Shown: piece by piece, positions 17,638 through 26,884 of the stretch
Layout: every line of letters begins with the position of its first letter
Position numbering within the stretch: the stretch's first letter is position 1
Assembly: GCA_002050125.1 (NCBI GenBank)
Contig: MWTA01000038.1
Span: 23,969 to 87,968 of the forward strand
Length of the DNA stretch: 64,000 bases
Source: Anaerolineae bacterium UTCFX2
GTDB lineage: Bacteria > Chloroflexota > Anaerolineae > Anaerolineales > UBA4823
Direction of reading: 5' to 3'
Translations under genes and position numbers: made by a program
The notes under the pieces: generated by a model
Told to the model about the DNA's origin: nothing
The model's database searches: none
What the model saw: only the letters and a program-made list of their open reading frames with translations

Positions 17638-19176
17638 ATGCTCGCCCGCGTCTTTTCCTGTGCAGTCATCGGTCTCGAAGGCGTCATCGTCGAAGTCGAA
17701 GTAGATACGAGCGACGGCTTACCAGCCATTGTGATCGTGGGTCTGCCAGACGCGGCTGTGCAAGAGAGCCGTGAACGGGTGCAATCTGCCATAAAAAACG
17801 CGGGGTTGTATTTCCCACGCAAACGGTTGACCGTCAACCTGGCGCCCGCGGCGGTGCGCAAAGAAGGGCCCGCGTATGACTTACCCATCGCCCTGGGCGC
17901 ATTAATCGCCAGCAACCAGCTTCCACCGGAGTGCGTGGAAGACGCCTTGATCATCGGCGAACTTTCGCTGGATGGCAGCGTCCGGCACGTGCGCGGCATT
18001 CTGCCCATGGCGGCGCTGGCGCGTGAGCAGGGTTTCAAACGCATATTCACCCCCGCCGTGGACGCGCTCGAGGCGGCTTTGATCCCCGAAATCGCGGTGA
18101 TACCAATTTCCTCCCTCACCGGCTTGGTGGCGCACCTCTCCGGCGCGCTGCCAATTTCGCCCCAGCCCACCATCCAACCCGAAGACCTGCCCGTCTACGT
18201 CCAGACCGATTTCAGCGAGATCAAAGGTCAGGAGCACGTCAAGCGCGCCCTCGAAGTCGCGGCTGCGGGCGGTCATAATATCATTATGATCGGTCCGCCG
18301 GGCTCGGGCAAGACCTTGCTGGCGCGCGCCATCCCGAGCATCCTGCCGCGCATGTCCCTCGACGAAGCGTTGGACGTCACGCGCATCTATTCCGTCGCCG
18401 ACCAGCTCCCGCCCGATGTGCCGCTGATCCGCAACCGCCCCTTCCGCGCCCCTCACCACACTATCTCTCACGCCGGGCTGGTGGGCGGCGGTAACCTGCC
18501 CCACCCTGGAGAGATCTCGCTCGCCCATCGCGGCGTTCTGTTTCTCGACGAACTGCCCGAGTTCGGCATGCGCGTGCTGGAAGTGCTGCGTCAGCCCATC
18601 GAGGACAAGGTGGTTACCATCAGCCGCGCCCAGGGCACGCTCACCTTTCCCGCCAATTTCATGCTGATCGGCGCGATGAACCCCTGCCCGTGCGGCTACT
18701 ACGGCGACCCGGTCAAGCCCTGCACATGCTCATCCAGCACCGTGACCAAATATCAAAAGCGCATTTCGGGTCCGCTGCTCGACCGCATCGATATCCACAT
18801 CGAAGTCCCGCGCCTTGAATATGACAAACTCGCCGACCGCCGCCCTGGAGAACAATCCGCCGCGATCCAACTGCGCGTCGAAGCGGCGCGGCAGATCCAG
18901 AGGCAGCGCTTCGCAGAACATCCTTCAGAGGCGCACCCGCTGGCTTGCAACTCCGACATGGGACCTGCCGAAGTTCGCCGCTATTGCCAGTTGGACGACC
19001 AGGGGCGCGCCCTCATGAAAACCGCCATGAACCAGCTCAACCTCTCGGCGCGCGCCTACCACCGCGTCCTCAAGCTCGCCCGCACCATCGCCGACCTGGC
19101 TGGCTGCGAGGCAATCGCCCCGCAGCACCTGGCTGAGGCACTGCAATACCGGCCCAGATTGATGGACGGGGGCTGA
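17638..19176 (+). CDS. YifB/ComM-family Mg-chelatase-like AAA+ ATPase
   Basis: 512 residues, standard length. Order: N-terminal ChlI-like domain with Lon-protease-type fold (LARVFSCAVIGLEGVIVEVEVD, LPAIVIVGLPDAAVQESRERV), AAA+ core with Walker A MIGPPGSGKTLLARAIP near residue 222 and Walker B GVLFLDELPEF near 300, a cysteine-rich NPCPCGYYGDPVKPCTC insert, and a C-terminal helical domain (LSARAYHRVLKLARTIADL). ComM in naturally competent bacteria is a hexameric helicase promoting branch migration during DNA uptake; many non-competent bacteria also keep it. The promoter arrangement suggests leaderless translation. Confidence 0.92.
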   Translation: MLARVFSCAVIGLEGVIVEVEVDTSDGLPAIVIVGLPDAAVQESRERVQSAIKNAGLYFPRKRLTVNLAPAAVRKEGPAYDLPIALGALIASNQLPPECVEDALIIGELSLDGSVRHVRGILPMAALAREQGFKRIFTPAVDALEAALIPEIAVIPISSLTGLVAHLSGALPISPQPTIQPEDLPVYVQTDFSEIKGQEHVKRALEVAAAGGHNIIMIGPPGSGKTLLARAIPSILPRMSLDEALDVTRIYSVADQLPPDVPLIRNRPFRAPHHTISHAGLVGGGNLPHPGEISLAHRGVLFLDELPEFGMRVLEVLRQPIEDKVVTISRAQGTLTFPANFMLIGAMNPCPCGYYGDPVKPCTCSSSTVTKYQKRISGPLLDRIDIHIEVPRLEYDKLADRRPGEQSAAIQLRVEAARQIQRQRFAEHPSEAHPLACNSDMGPAEVRRYCQLDDQGRALMKTAMNQLNLSARAYHRVLKLARTIADLAGCEAIAPQHLAEALQYRPRLMDGG

Positions 19177-19317
19177 TGCTTATCCTGCCCCTGTCTTACA
19201 ACTCGCACAAACCCGACCTTAAGCTGCATACGTTATAATAGCTTGGCGCCTTTCAGACCAGCCGTATCGCTGGTGGGTAGATTCCTGTCAACCACGCAGC
19301 CTTGAGTGGAGAAGCCA

Positions 19318-20289
19318 ATGTCAGATCAAAAAACCACCCTCAAAGTCGCGGTCATCCAAGCCGCGCCCGTACTGTTCAACCGCGACGCCACGGTCGAAAA
19401 GACCTGCCGCCTGACCCAGCAAGCCGCCGCTCAGGGCGCTGAGCTGATCCTTTTCCCCGAAGCCTTCATCCCCGCCTATCCGCGCGGCCTGACCTTCGGC
19501 GCGGTGGTCGGCAGCCGCAGCCCGCAGGGACGCCTCGCCTGGCAAATTTATTGGGAGAACGCGGTGGAGGTCCCCGGTCCAGCCGTCGATCGGTTGAGCG
19601 CCGCGGCGCGCCAGTCGGGGGCGTACCTGGTCGTCGGCGTGATCGAGCGCGATGCGCAATCCAGCCGCGGTACGCTCTACTGCACCATGCTCTATTTTGG
19701 TCCAGATGGATCGCTGCTTGGCAAGCACCGCAAGCTCAAGCCCACCGGGTCAGAGCGGCTGATCTGGGGCGAAGGCGATGGCAGCACCCTCACCGTGATC
19801 GACACCGAGTTTGGGCGGGTCGGCGGGCTGATCTGCTGGGAGAATTACATGCCGCTGGCGCGCATGGCGCTGTACGCCAAAGGGGTCGAGATTTACCTCG
19901 CCCCCACCGCGGATGCGCGCGACACCTGGCAAGCCACGCTGCGCCACATCGCGATTGAAGGTCGCTGTTTCGTGCTGGGCTGCAACCAGTACGTGACCCG
20001 CTCGATGTACCCCGCGGGTCTCCCGGGCGTCGAGGAGCTTGCCAGCCAGCCCGAGGTGATGTGCCGCGGCGGCAGCGCCGTCATCTCGCCGCTCGGAGAG
20101 GTGCTCGCTGGTCCGCTCTTCGATCAGGAAGGCGGTCTTTTTGCCGAATTGGACCTGAGCGAGATCGCCCGCAGCAAGTTCGATTTCGACGTAATGGGTC
20201 ATTACGCCCGCCCGGACGTCTTCCAACTCAGCGTGAACGAAGAACCGCAGCCAACGGTGATCACCCGGGGCGCGGGCGCGGCGCATTAG
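19318..20289 (+). CDS. Nitrilase / carbon-nitrogen hydrolase
   Basis: 323 residues from the ATG at 19318; an in-frame GTG at 19306 is less likely. The catalytic triad motifs are all visible: Glu in LILFPEAFIPAYPRG, Lys in LLGKHRKLKPT and the nucleophilic Cys in GGLICWENYMPLARMALY. The PEAFIPAYPRG and CWENYMP versions are those of true nitrilases (branch 1), which turn nitriles into acids and ammonia, as opposed to amidases. The substrate is unknown. A TATAAT sits at 19234 without a clear -35. The gene is monocistronic by context, 28 bases of non-coding sequence separating it from the next intergenic region of about 270 bases. Confidence 0.88.
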   Translation: MSDQKTTLKVAVIQAAPVLFNRDATVEKTCRLTQQAAAQGAELILFPEAFIPAYPRGLTFGAVVGSRSPQGRLAWQIYWENAVEVPGPAVDRLSAAARQSGAYLVVGVIERDAQSSRGTLYCTMLYFGPDGSLLGKHRKLKPTGSERLIWGEGDGSTLTVIDTEFGRVGGLICWENYMPLARMALYAKGVEIYLAPTADARDTWQATLRHIAIEGRCFVLGCNQYVTRSMYPAGLPGVEELASQPEVMCRGGSAVISPLGEVLAGPLFDQEGGLFAELDLSEIARSKFDFDVMGHYARPDVFQLSVNEEPQPTVITRGAGAAH

Positions 20290-20435
20290 AACGACCGCGG
20301 CTACCTTTAGCAGCGCCCCCTGGGCTCGAACCAAAAAACGCCAAGGGTTATCCAGAAAAGCGGTTACACCAACTTATTTGTCTACGCCAAGCATGGGGAG
20401 CTTGCCGCTTTGCGCCGGCGCCTCCAAATCTGGAC

Positions 20436-20464
20436 TTGACAGACCAATCGATGTGCAGTATATT
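20436..20464 (+). promoter_or_regulatory. Sigma70-like promoter of the secreted DUF5060-type gene
   Basis: TTGACA (20436-20441), 17-base spacer, TATATT (20459-20464). The predicted start near 20471 gives an 87-base leader to the ATG at 20558. It is one of the best-matching promoters in the window. The rest of the 268-base gap shows nothing I can name. Confidence 0.65.
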
Positions 20465-20557
20465 GCAATTAACTATTCTTTAATGTACGCTACATAGCAA
20501 GAAGATATTCTATTATGTCCAGCGTATTACAAAACCATTTTTCGATGGAGGCGGATA

Positions 20558-22381
20558 ATGAAAAAATCGGTTTCAATTCTCATGGTGATTCTGTTTGTAT
20601 CGACGGCATTTATCAGCCCCGCAAATATTAAAGCGGTGCAAGCCGTCACGAACGAATCAGAAACAGCCGAATATGCGCATCAACCCGAACGCTTGGCGCC
20701 CGATGTGGATAACGTTGGTCTTTACGAGGCTTATGAAATCACCTTCACTATTTCGAGCAATATTCCGCCTACGGACGCAGCCAAGACGTCCTTGTTGTTC
20801 GATGTGATTTTCACCAGTCCCGGAAACAGGAGAATATGGATGCCCGGTTTTTGGGCGGGGGGGAATACCTGGAAAGTCAGGTTTGCTCCCACCGAGTTAG
20901 GAACCTGGCATTGGGTAACTTTCTCAACAAATCCGTCGCTCGACGCCCGGACCGGTTCGCTGGTCAGCGTTCCTTCCGATAACAAAGGGTTTATTCGGGT
21001 TGCTGAAAACAACCCCTACACGTTCAGCTATTCCGACGGCACGCCGTTCTTCATGTGGGGGAACACCGCCTACCAACTGCTGGAGCAGGCGCTGGAAGGC
21101 CCCGGGGTCTCGTATGAATATTTTAATCCAGAAGACCCTTCCATTTCGCACATCCTCACCACTCAAGACTGGCGTGAGTTTGTCGACAAAACCCAGGAAC
21201 ACGGGATGAACAAGATCCGTTTCCAGGCTACGATGTGGGGTTGGGGCAACAACTACGGCACGCGCTGGTTTCCCTGGGAGAATTCCACCGTTCTAAATCC
21301 GCAGTTCGCCGTGTTCAATCAGTCCTATTGGGAAACACTCGATGAGGTCGTTCAGTACATGCAGGAAAAAGGCATGGTGGCGGAAATCGTCATTATCTCG
21401 GATTACAGCAACTGGGAGCCGACCGATCCGGGCATGTATTACATGACCCCAGCGGACGAGCAATTGCTGTTGCGCTTCACCGCCGCCAGGTACGCCGCCT
21501 ATTCGAACGTGATCTGGCAAGTAGCGCAAGAGTTCTACTACACAGAAAGAGTCAGATATGGGGGACGGGTTCCGGAAGCGTGGGGCAGAGAAGTCGGCAG
21601 TTACCTGGCAGGGGTTGACCCATACCGAACGGTTGCCGGACGGCTGCTTACGATCCACAATCGGACTAAAATGCTGTTCAGCTTCCCCAACGACCCCTGG
21701 CCCACTCACTTCGCCATTCAGGTCGGAACGCGGATCACCCCCAAGTGGAAATATGAAAATCACCCAAGCCTGTGGGGCAACGACAGCATCCGGTATAACT
21801 GGGGCTATTACAAACCCATCGCCAATGACGAATATGGTTATGCAGACAATTACGAACTCTCCCGCGCAATGGTAAGACAGGCTGCCTGGGGAATCGCGGT
21901 CGGCGGCGGTTACGGCACTTATGGCGAATGGAACACGGATCCAACCTGGGACCCCTACTGGATTAAAACCGGCGGTCTTCTTGGCGTCTGGGTCGATGAC
22001 CCCTCGCAGGAGGACATCAAAGTCATGACCGATTTCATGAACAGCCTGGATTTCCCCTCCATGTCGCCCAACAACTTCCTCATTACGGCGAAACCCGCCG
22101 ATGTCTATGCCTATATGTTGGCGGACGAAGGCAACACCTACGTGATGTATGCCGCTGAAGGCAGCGGTGGTCAATTTACCCTGAACTTGAAGAAGGGTGT
22201 ATATGACGCCGCATGGATCGACACCACCACCGGCGACGTCGTTCAAGCCGAACCGAGTTTCGAACTGGCGCAAAATGGATCGGTGAATTTCGAATCGCCA
22301 GATTATGATGACGATATTCTTCTGGTGATTAAGGCGGTCAAGTTCGACAATAAGATCTATCTGCCGCTGATGGCGCACTGA
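20558..22381 (+). CDS. Secreted DUF5060/DUF4038-type glycoside hydrolase candidate
   Basis: 607 residues with a signal peptide (MKKSVSILMVILFVSTAFIS). Residues 50-150 form a beta-sandwich of the DUF5060 kind (YEAYEITFTISSN, TSPGNRRIWMPGFWAGG, TWHWVTFS). From about 155 a TIM-barrel-like catalytic region follows (TPFFMWGNTAYQLLEQ, HGMNKIRFQATMWGWGNNYG, NVIWQVAQEFYY, NDEYGYADN) with candidate acids in VAQEF and NDEYG. The last 80 residues make a small beta domain. The protein ends KIYLPLMAH, a motif shared with other exported proteins in this window. Cell-surface or extracellular polysaccharide degradation is likely; the substrate is unknown. The DNA is less GC-rich than the housekeeping genes around it. 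Confidence 0.72.
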   Translation: MKKSVSILMVILFVSTAFISPANIKAVQAVTNESETAEYAHQPERLAPDVDNVGLYEAYEITFTISSNIPPTDAAKTSLLFDVIFTSPGNRRIWMPGFWAGGNTWKVRFAPTELGTWHWVTFSTNPSLDARTGSLVSVPSDNKGFIRVAENNPYTFSYSDGTPFFMWGNTAYQLLEQALEGPGVSYEYFNPEDPSISHILTTQDWREFVDKTQEHGMNKIRFQATMWGWGNNYGTRWFPWENSTVLNPQFAVFNQSYWETLDEVVQYMQEKGMVAEIVIISDYSNWEPTDPGMYYMTPADEQLLLRFTAARYAAYSNVIWQVAQEFYYTERVRYGGRVPEAWGREVGSYLAGVDPYRTVAGRLLTIHNRTKMLFSFPNDPWPTHFAIQVGTRITPKWKYENHPSLWGNDSIRYNWGYYKPIANDEYGYADNYELSRAMVRQAAWGIAVGGGYGTYGEWNTDPTWDPYWIKTGGLLGVWVDDPSQEDIKVMTDFMNSLDFPSMSPNNFLITAKPADVYAYMLADEGNTYVMYAAEGSGGQFTLNLKKGVYDAAWIDTTTGDVVQAEPSFELAQNGSVNFESPDYDDDILLVIKAVKFDNKIYLPLMAH

Positions 22382-22415
22382 GACGCGGCAATCCAAACCG
22401 GTACAAGTTGCTAAT

Positions 22416-22448
22416 ACAAAAGGGAGGCGGAATTTTCCCCGCCTCCCT
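22416..22448 (-). terminator. Rho-independent terminator of guaB, between convergent genes
   Basis: Perfect 10-base stem (22421-22430 with 22439-22448, AGGGAGGCGG type) and an 8-base loop. Read on the minus strand it is followed by CCCTTTTGTATT, a T-rich tail, 24 bases after the guaB stop. On the plus strand there is no T run, although the hairpin may still act for the converging gene. Confidence 0.75.
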
Positions 22449-22471
22449 GAACGCGCAATGACTTCCCGACG

Positions 22472-23914
22472 CTAGATCAATTCCACATCGTGCGGGTGTG
22501 ATTCGCGCATGCCGGAAGGCGTCACGCGGATGAATTCCGCTTTCTCCCACAACTCTTCGAGCGTGCGCGCCCCCGCATAGCTCATCCCGGAGCGCAGTCC
22601 GCCCACCAGTTGATGAAGGGTGTCTGCCGCCGCCCCGCGGTAAGACACGATCGCTTCCACGCCCTCCGGCACCACGTCGCCCCAATCTTCAATCGGCATC
22701 TCGCTATGCTCCAGCTTTTTGCGATCCACATTGGCAGTCAGCGAAGCCATGCCGCGCACAATCTTATAGCGCCGCCCATTTCGGATCACCGGCGCGCCCG
22801 GGCTTTCGTCCATCCCCGCCAGGATGTTCCCCAGCATCACGCTCCCCGCTCCGGCTGCCAGCGCCTTGGTAATATCGCCCGAGTTGCGGATGCCGCCGTC
22901 GGCGATGATGCGCAAACCCAGCGCCTGCGCCGCCTGAGCGCACTCAGCTATAGCAGTCAATTGCGGCACGCCAAAACCGGTAACGATGCGCGTGGTGCAG
23001 GTCGAGCCTGCGCCCACGCCCACTTTGATCGCCTCCGCTCCCGCCTGCGCCAGGTCGATCACGCCCTGCGGAACGGCGACGTTGCCAGCCACGACCGGCA
23101 CCCCTGGGAATCGTTGTTTCAACTGCCGGACCATCGCGATGGTGTGCTCGGAGTGTCCGTGAGCGATATCCACCACCAGCAGGTCCGCCCCGGCGTTCAC
23201 GCAGGCGGCGGCGCGCTCCAGGTCATCCGCCCGCACACCCACTGCCGCCCCCACGCGCAGCCGCCCGCGGCTGTCTTTGGTCGCGTCGGGGTGCTGCTGG
23301 ATCTTGATGATGTCCTGTGCGGTTATCAAACCGGTAAGACGCCCCTCCCCATCCACCAGGGGCAGCTTTTCGATGCGGTTAGCGAACAATTTCGCCCGCG
23401 CCTGCTCGATCGTCTCATCCTGTGAGGCAACCACCAGCCGGTTGCGCGGGGTCATCACTTGGCTGAGTGGGGCGCCGCCATCGGGCGCAAACAGCACATC
23501 CCGGTTGGTGACCATGCCGATCACCTGGTTGTGCGCATCCAGCACCACCAGCCCGCCCACATCCGCTTCCGCCATCAAACCGCGCGCCTGATCCACGCTG
23601 GCGTCCGCCGAAATCGTGAGCGGGTTCTCGACCACGATGCTCTCCGCCCGCTTGACTTTCTGAACACAATCCGCCTGATCCGCGATCGACATAAAGCGAT
23701 GCAGAAAACCGATGCCGCCCAATTGCGCCATGGCGATCGCCATACGCTCTTCTGTAACGGTGTCCATATTCGACGAAATAATGGGGACAGAAAGACGAAT
23801 ATCCGGCGTGAGCCAGGTGTGCGGAGAGACGTCCTTGCGGCTGCGGACGCTCGAAGGCTGCGGCGCCAGCAGGACATCATCAAACGTGAGACCGACATCG
23901 GGGCGAATTTTCAT
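22472..23914 (-). CDS. guaB: Inosine-5'-monophosphate dehydrogenase
   Basis: 480 residues. The N-terminal barrel half ([36 protein letters not shown]) is interrupted by a pair of CBS domains at about residues 95-205. The barrel then resumes with the catalytic Cys loop [38 protein letters not shown], and the flap region. The enzyme oxidises IMP to XMP with NAD, the rate-limiting step of GMP synthesis. The catalytic loop reads GSTCTTR where GSICTTR is commonest, a mild variant. The C-terminus continues with the usual [33 protein letters not shown] lies 10 bases ahead of the start. Confidence 0.96.
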   Translation of the reverse strand: MKIRPDVGLTFDDVLLAPQPSSVRSRKDVSPHTWLTPDIRLSVPIISSNMDTVTEERMAIAMAQLGGIGFLHRFMSIADQADCVQKVKRAESIVVENPLTISADASVDQARGLMAEADVGGLVVLDAHNQVIGMVTNRDVLFAPDGGAPLSQVMTPRNRLVVASQDETIEQARAKLFANRIEKLPLVDGEGRLTGLITAQDIIKIQQHPDATKDSRGRLRVGAAVGVRADDLERAAACVNAGADLLVVDIAHGHSEHTIAMVRQLKQRFPGVPVVAGNVAVPQGVIDLAQAGAEAIKVGVGAGSTCTTRIVTGFGVPQLTAIAECAQAAQALGLRIIADGGIRNSGDITKALAAGAGSVMLGNILAGMDESPGAPVIRNGRRYKIVRGMASLTANVDRKKLEHSEMPIEDWGDVVPEGVEAIVSYRGAAADTLHQLVGGLRSGMSYAGARTLEELWEKAEFIRVTPSGMRESHPHDVELI

Positions 23915-23935
23915 GGCGTGCGCACCTCCCGGGTA

Positions 23936-23964
23936 AGTTTATCACAACACCTTCCCGGACTTAA
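23936..23964 (-). promoter_or_regulatory. Weak promoter candidate for guaB
   Basis: On the minus strand, TTAAGT (23959-23964), 17-base spacer, TAAACT (23936-23941). Each box keeps only part of the consensus. The start would lie about 15 bases ahead of the coding region. Confidence 0.3.
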
Positions 23965-24089
23965 CCATCTTGCGCGAACGCCCCGGTACTACGCAGTTCT
24001 GAGCCATTCCGCCGGGGCAGGGTCAGCCCGAACACCGCCCGATTGGGCAGAAAAATACGGATCGCGCGTTTGTGAAAATTATTATTAAC

Positions 24090-24118
24090 TTGCATATACT
24101 TCACCTATTTGATATATT
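24090..24118 (+). promoter_or_regulatory. Sigma70-like promoter for the small exported protein genes
   Basis: TTGCAT (24090-24095), 17-base spacer, TATATT (24113-24118). The start near 24125 gives a leader of about 43 bases to the ATG at 24168. The surrounding 24060-24160 stretch is unusually AT-rich. Confidence 0.6.
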
Positions 24119-24167
24119 AAACCTTGATTGGCGCTATACGATTCTTCGATTTAGTCAAGGAGGCACA

Positions 24168-24626
24168 ATGCTTAAGAAAACCACCTTACTAACCGTACTG
24201 CTATATGTTTGTGCAATTCTATTGGGGGCCGCGTTCGGACCGTCCATAGTCAAACTGACCGGAAGGCTGCAAGTTTTTCACCAAGAACCAGTGGCAGCTC
24301 TAGCAGCGCCAGCCAGCGAAATCGCATTGGCGCCCGAAAGCCCAGAGGCTCTCTTTACTTGCACGCCACTCTCCATCGCTGTGTTTTCTAATCGCATTCA
24401 CGTGAAATGCACCGCTGCTGCGCCGCCCGGGGGTGCGATCTGGTATTTTGCTGCGCCAACAGGTACAGACCCTAAGTATGCCAACCGGGTCTTAAGCATT
24501 ATGCTGACCGCCAAAGCGTTGGGCAAAAACCTGCTGATTACTTACGATTTGGCTGGTAGTGGATCTGCCTATGGCTGCCTGTTTGCTGATTGCCGCCCGA
24601 TCCAAGCCATCGAATTGCTCAACTGA
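24168..24626 (+). CDS. Small exported protein, unknown function
   Basis: 152 residues from the ATG at 24168, which has AGGAGG just upstream. A signal peptide or anchor lies at the N-terminus (LKKTTLLTVLLYVCAILLGAAFG). The mature part carries four cysteines (FTCTPLSIAV, HVKCTAAAPPG, YGCLFADCRP), which could form two disulfides outside the cell. The segment IWYFAAPTGTDPKYANRVLSIMLTAKALGKNLLITYD has the look of a small beta-alpha module. I do not recognise a family. It precedes another exported small protein by 20 bases, and the two should be co-transcribed. Confidence 0.62.
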   Translation: MLKKTTLLTVLLYVCAILLGAAFGPSIVKLTGRLQVFHQEPVAALAAPASEIALAPESPEALFTCTPLSIAVFSNRIHVKCTAAAPPGGAIWYFAAPTGTDPKYANRVLSIMLTAKALGKNLLITYDLAGSGSAYGCLFADCRPIQAIELLN

Positions 24627-24646
24627 AGCCGAGAAAGGGACGCCTC

Positions 24647-24889
24647 ATGCGAGCTAATCCTCGGATTCTTCTGGTTCTATTGATAGAGGCGGCTTTGCTC
24701 TCTGCCTGGCTCTCTTCGGCGTTTTCCCCCGGCGGGGTGGCGGCGGACGTCGTCCCGCCGACCGCCCAGCCAAACCAGGTATCGGATGTGCAGTTCACCG
24801 CCGCCACGAACGACGTCTTACAGGCAGTCTATCTGCTGCTGCTGGAGGATGACGACAATCAAGTGTACCTGCCGCGCATTGGTAGGTGA
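24647..24889 (+). CDS. Small exported protein ending in a YLPRIGR motif
   Basis: 80 residues from the ATG at 24647, with AAAGGGA a few bases upstream. An N-terminal hydrophobic segment (ILLVLLIEAALLSAWLSSAFS) serves as signal peptide. The short mature chain contains VVPPTAQPNQVSD and an acidic patch (LEDDDNQ) directly before the C-terminal YLPRIGR. That ending resembles the YLPLMAH end of the glycosidase candidate encoded about 2.5 kb upstream. No enzyme domain is present. It may be a surface peptide or a partner of the preceding gene. Confidence 0.55.
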   Translation: MRANPRILLVLLIEAALLSAWLSSAFSPGGVAADVVPPTAQPNQVSDVQFTAATNDVLQAVYLLLLEDDDNQVYLPRIGR

Positions 24890-24988
24890 AGCCATAAATG
24901 CCTGCCGAGCGCCCTCCTGCGAACGCCTGCTAAAGTGAGGGGGTAGGGTTGCCGCGGCTGTTTGCCATTCGAACAGAAGTCCTTCCAC

Positions 24989-25022
24989 AAAGACGCTGCA
25001 ATAAGCAGCGTCTTTGCTTTTC
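24989..25022 (+). terminator. Rho-independent terminator
   Basis: An 11-base stem (AAAGACGCTGC, 24989-24999, pairing with 25005-25015), a 5-base loop AATAA and a following GCTTTTC tract. It ends the transcript of the two small exported protein genes and insulates the CBS-ACT gene. Confidence 0.8.
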
Positions 25023-25026
25023 AAAA

Positions 25027-25035
25027 TGGTATAAT
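25027..25035 (+). promoter_or_regulatory. Extended -10 promoter element with very short leader
   Basis: TG-G-TATAAT is a perfect extended -10 element placed directly after the terminator. The predicted start is about 12 bases ahead of the ATG at 25054, so the AGGAGG ribosome-binding site at 25043-25048 would be almost at the 5' end of the mRNA. Confidence 0.5.
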
Positions 25036-25053
25036 GCCCTGCAGGAGGCTAAA

Positions 25054-25701
25054 ATGCTTGTTGGCGAACGAATGTCCCATCCAGTAATCACCGTTACCCC
25101 CCAAATGCCCATCACTGAGGCGCTGAATCTGCTCAGAACCGAGCACATCCGCCGCGCGCCGGTGATCAAAAATGGCAAGATGGTGGGGATCATCTCGGAA
25201 AAAGACCTGCTCAACGCGGCGCCGTCTTCCGCTTCATCGCTCAGCGTGTGGGAGGTCAGTTACCTGATCAACAAAATTGCCGTCGAAGAAGTGATGGCAA
25301 AGAAGGTCTTCAGCGTTAGCGAAGACACCCCGATCGAGGAAGCCGCCCGCATCATGGCGGATCACAAGATCGGCGGGCTGCCGGTGACGCGCGGCGACGA
25401 GGTCGTCGGAATGATCACCGAAACCAACCTGTTCAAGGTGTTCCTGGAATTGATGGGCGCCCGCGAGCCGGGCGTGCGCGTGACCGCCCTGATCCCGGAA
25501 CAGCGCGGCCAGCTTGCCAGGCTCACCCAAGCGATCGCCGAGGCGGGCGGGAACTTTGTCGCGTTCGGGCAGTTCGCCGGCGAGTCTCCCAACAGCCGCC
25601 TGCTCACCTTCAAGATCGAGGGGCTGACAGAAGAACAGGTCAAAGAGCTGGTCGCCCCGCACGTACTGGAAATCCGCGACATCCGCACGAAACAGGTTTG
25701 A
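25054..25701 (+). CDS. CBS-pair plus ACT-domain protein (AcuB-like)
   Basis: 215 residues. Two CBS motifs form a Bateman module at about residues 1-135 (MSHPVITVTPQMPITEALNLL, HIRRAPVIKNGKMVGIISEKDLL; VFSVSEDTPIEEAARIMADH, GGLPVTRGDEVVGMITETNLF). An ACT-like domain fills about 145-210 (VRVTALIPEQRGQLARLTQAIAEAGGNFVAFGQF). Bateman modules usually bind adenine nucleotides and ACT domains bind amino acids, so a regulatory sensor is likely; the partner is unknown. The ATG at 25054 is fixed by the AGGAGG site. It resembles AcuB of Bacillus in architecture. Confidence 0.82.
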   Translation: MLVGERMSHPVITVTPQMPITEALNLLRTEHIRRAPVIKNGKMVGIISEKDLLNAAPSSASSLSVWEVSYLINKIAVEEVMAKKVFSVSEDTPIEEAARIMADHKIGGLPVTRGDEVVGMITETNLFKVFLELMGAREPGVRVTALIPEQRGQLARLTQAIAEAGGNFVAFGQFAGESPNSRLLTFKIEGLTEEQVKELVAPHVLEIRDIRTKQV

Positions 25702-25757
25702 CGGCTTCCGCAGCCTCCCAAACCTGAGCGCCGCAACACCCGGCGATTGACGACAAA

Positions 25758-25794
25758 CAGCCTTCCCGCAAGCGCTAAGGCAGCGGGAAGGCTG
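25758..25794. terminator. Hairpin terminator between convergent genes
   Basis: A perfect 12-base stem (CAGCCTTCCCGC, 25758-25769, with 25783-25794) and a 13-base loop. T-rich sequence follows on the plus strand (CTTCATTAATAA), and CTGTTTGTC follows on the minus strand, so it may serve both the CBS-ACT and the pirin gene. Confidence 0.65.
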
Positions 25795-25864
25795 CTTCAT
25801 TAATAAATATAGTAGGCTCACGCTCGAACGCACGCACGCAAGGTAAACGGCGCAGCCGCGCAGC

Positions 25865-26731
25865 CTACGCCTGCGCAAATACCCCGCGGCGCAAATCCTC
25901 CAACGTCTGCTGGATCTCCTCCCAGGTGTTCATCACAAACGGACCATAGGGCATCACGGGTTCGCGGAACGGCGCTCCAGCCATGAGCATAAACCGCACG
26001 CCGGCGTCCGGCGAGGCTTGCACCCGCAGTTGGTCGCCGTCCCCGAAAACTGCCATTTTCACAGCTTCGACCGGCGCGCCGGCGCCGTGCTCGTCCATCC
26101 CAAAATCCCCAGCCCCCTCGAATACGTATGCAATCGCCGTGTGCCCCTCCGGGATGGGCTGCTCAAAACGCGCTCCTGGCGCAAGCTGAACGTCCATGTA
26201 GACCGGCTGGGCGGCGATCTCGGTGACGGGTCCGGCGACCCCGTCCACCCCGCCAGCCACAACCCGGATGCGGGCGTCACCCCGCTGGACCGTCGGGATG
26301 TTCTCGGCGGTCACTTCCTGGTAGCGCGGCGCGCTCATCTTCAAGTCTGCCGGCAGGTTCACCCAAAGCTGAAACCCATAAATGTTGCCCGAAGGACCGC
26401 GGCGCGGCATCTCCTCGTGCAGAATACCCCGCCCGGAGGTCATCCACTGCACGTCGCCCGCTCCGATCGACCCCGAATTGCCCAGGCTGTCGCGGTGACG
26501 CACCGAACCCTCCAACATGTAGGTCACCGTCTCGATCCCGCGGTGCGGGTGCATCGGAAAACCCTGGATCGGACCCTCAATCGGATCGTTGAAGGCAAAA
26601 TGGTCGAACAATAAAAAAGGATCGAACAGATTGGCGCGGCTCGGCGCAATCGAGCGCCTCAGCAAGACGCCCGCTCCTTCGATCACCAGCTTTGGCTCGA
26701 TAATATTCGTAACAGCGCGTGTGTTTGTCAT
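25865..26731 (-). CDS. Pirin-family cupin protein
   Basis: 288 residues. The pirin N-terminal cupin has the metal-binding residues in FPMHPHRGIETVTYMLEGSVRHRDSLG and the following WMTSGRGILHEEMP (His and Glu ligands). The C-terminal cupin half ends with FMLMAGAPFREPVMPYGPFVMNT, the standard pirin ending. Bacterial pirins bind iron; some are quercetinases and some regulate enzymes. Which applies here cannot be told. GAGGAT precedes the ATG. The gene is transcribed toward the CBS-ACT gene. Confidence 0.88.
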   Translation of the reverse strand: MTNTRAVTNIIEPKLVIEGAGVLLRRSIAPSRANLFDPFLLFDHFAFNDPIEGPIQGFPMHPHRGIETVTYMLEGSVRHRDSLGNSGSIGAGDVQWMTSGRGILHEEMPRRGPSGNIYGFQLWVNLPADLKMSAPRYQEVTAENIPTVQRGDARIRVVAGGVDGVAGPVTEIAAQPVYMDVQLAPGARFEQPIPEGHTAIAYVFEGAGDFGMDEHGAGAPVEAVKMAVFGDGDQLRVQASPDAGVRFMLMAGAPFREPVMPYGPFVMNTWEEIQQTLEDLRRGVFAQA

Positions 26732-26884
26732 CGTATCCTCATCCCTTTTTTCTTATACGTCTTCCCTCTACTAAACAGATAAATTTTACCAATATTATGT
26801 TAAATATATATATGAATAACGCTCAAATGCGAATTTGAGTAGAATTAGCTTCAGACGCATATACACGTGGCTTTCTGCTGATGG

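Noticed and set aside
21293..22396. A 367-residue minus-strand open frame
   Set aside because: It lies wholly antisense to the DUF5060-type gene, which has its own promoter, signal peptide and ribosome-binding site.
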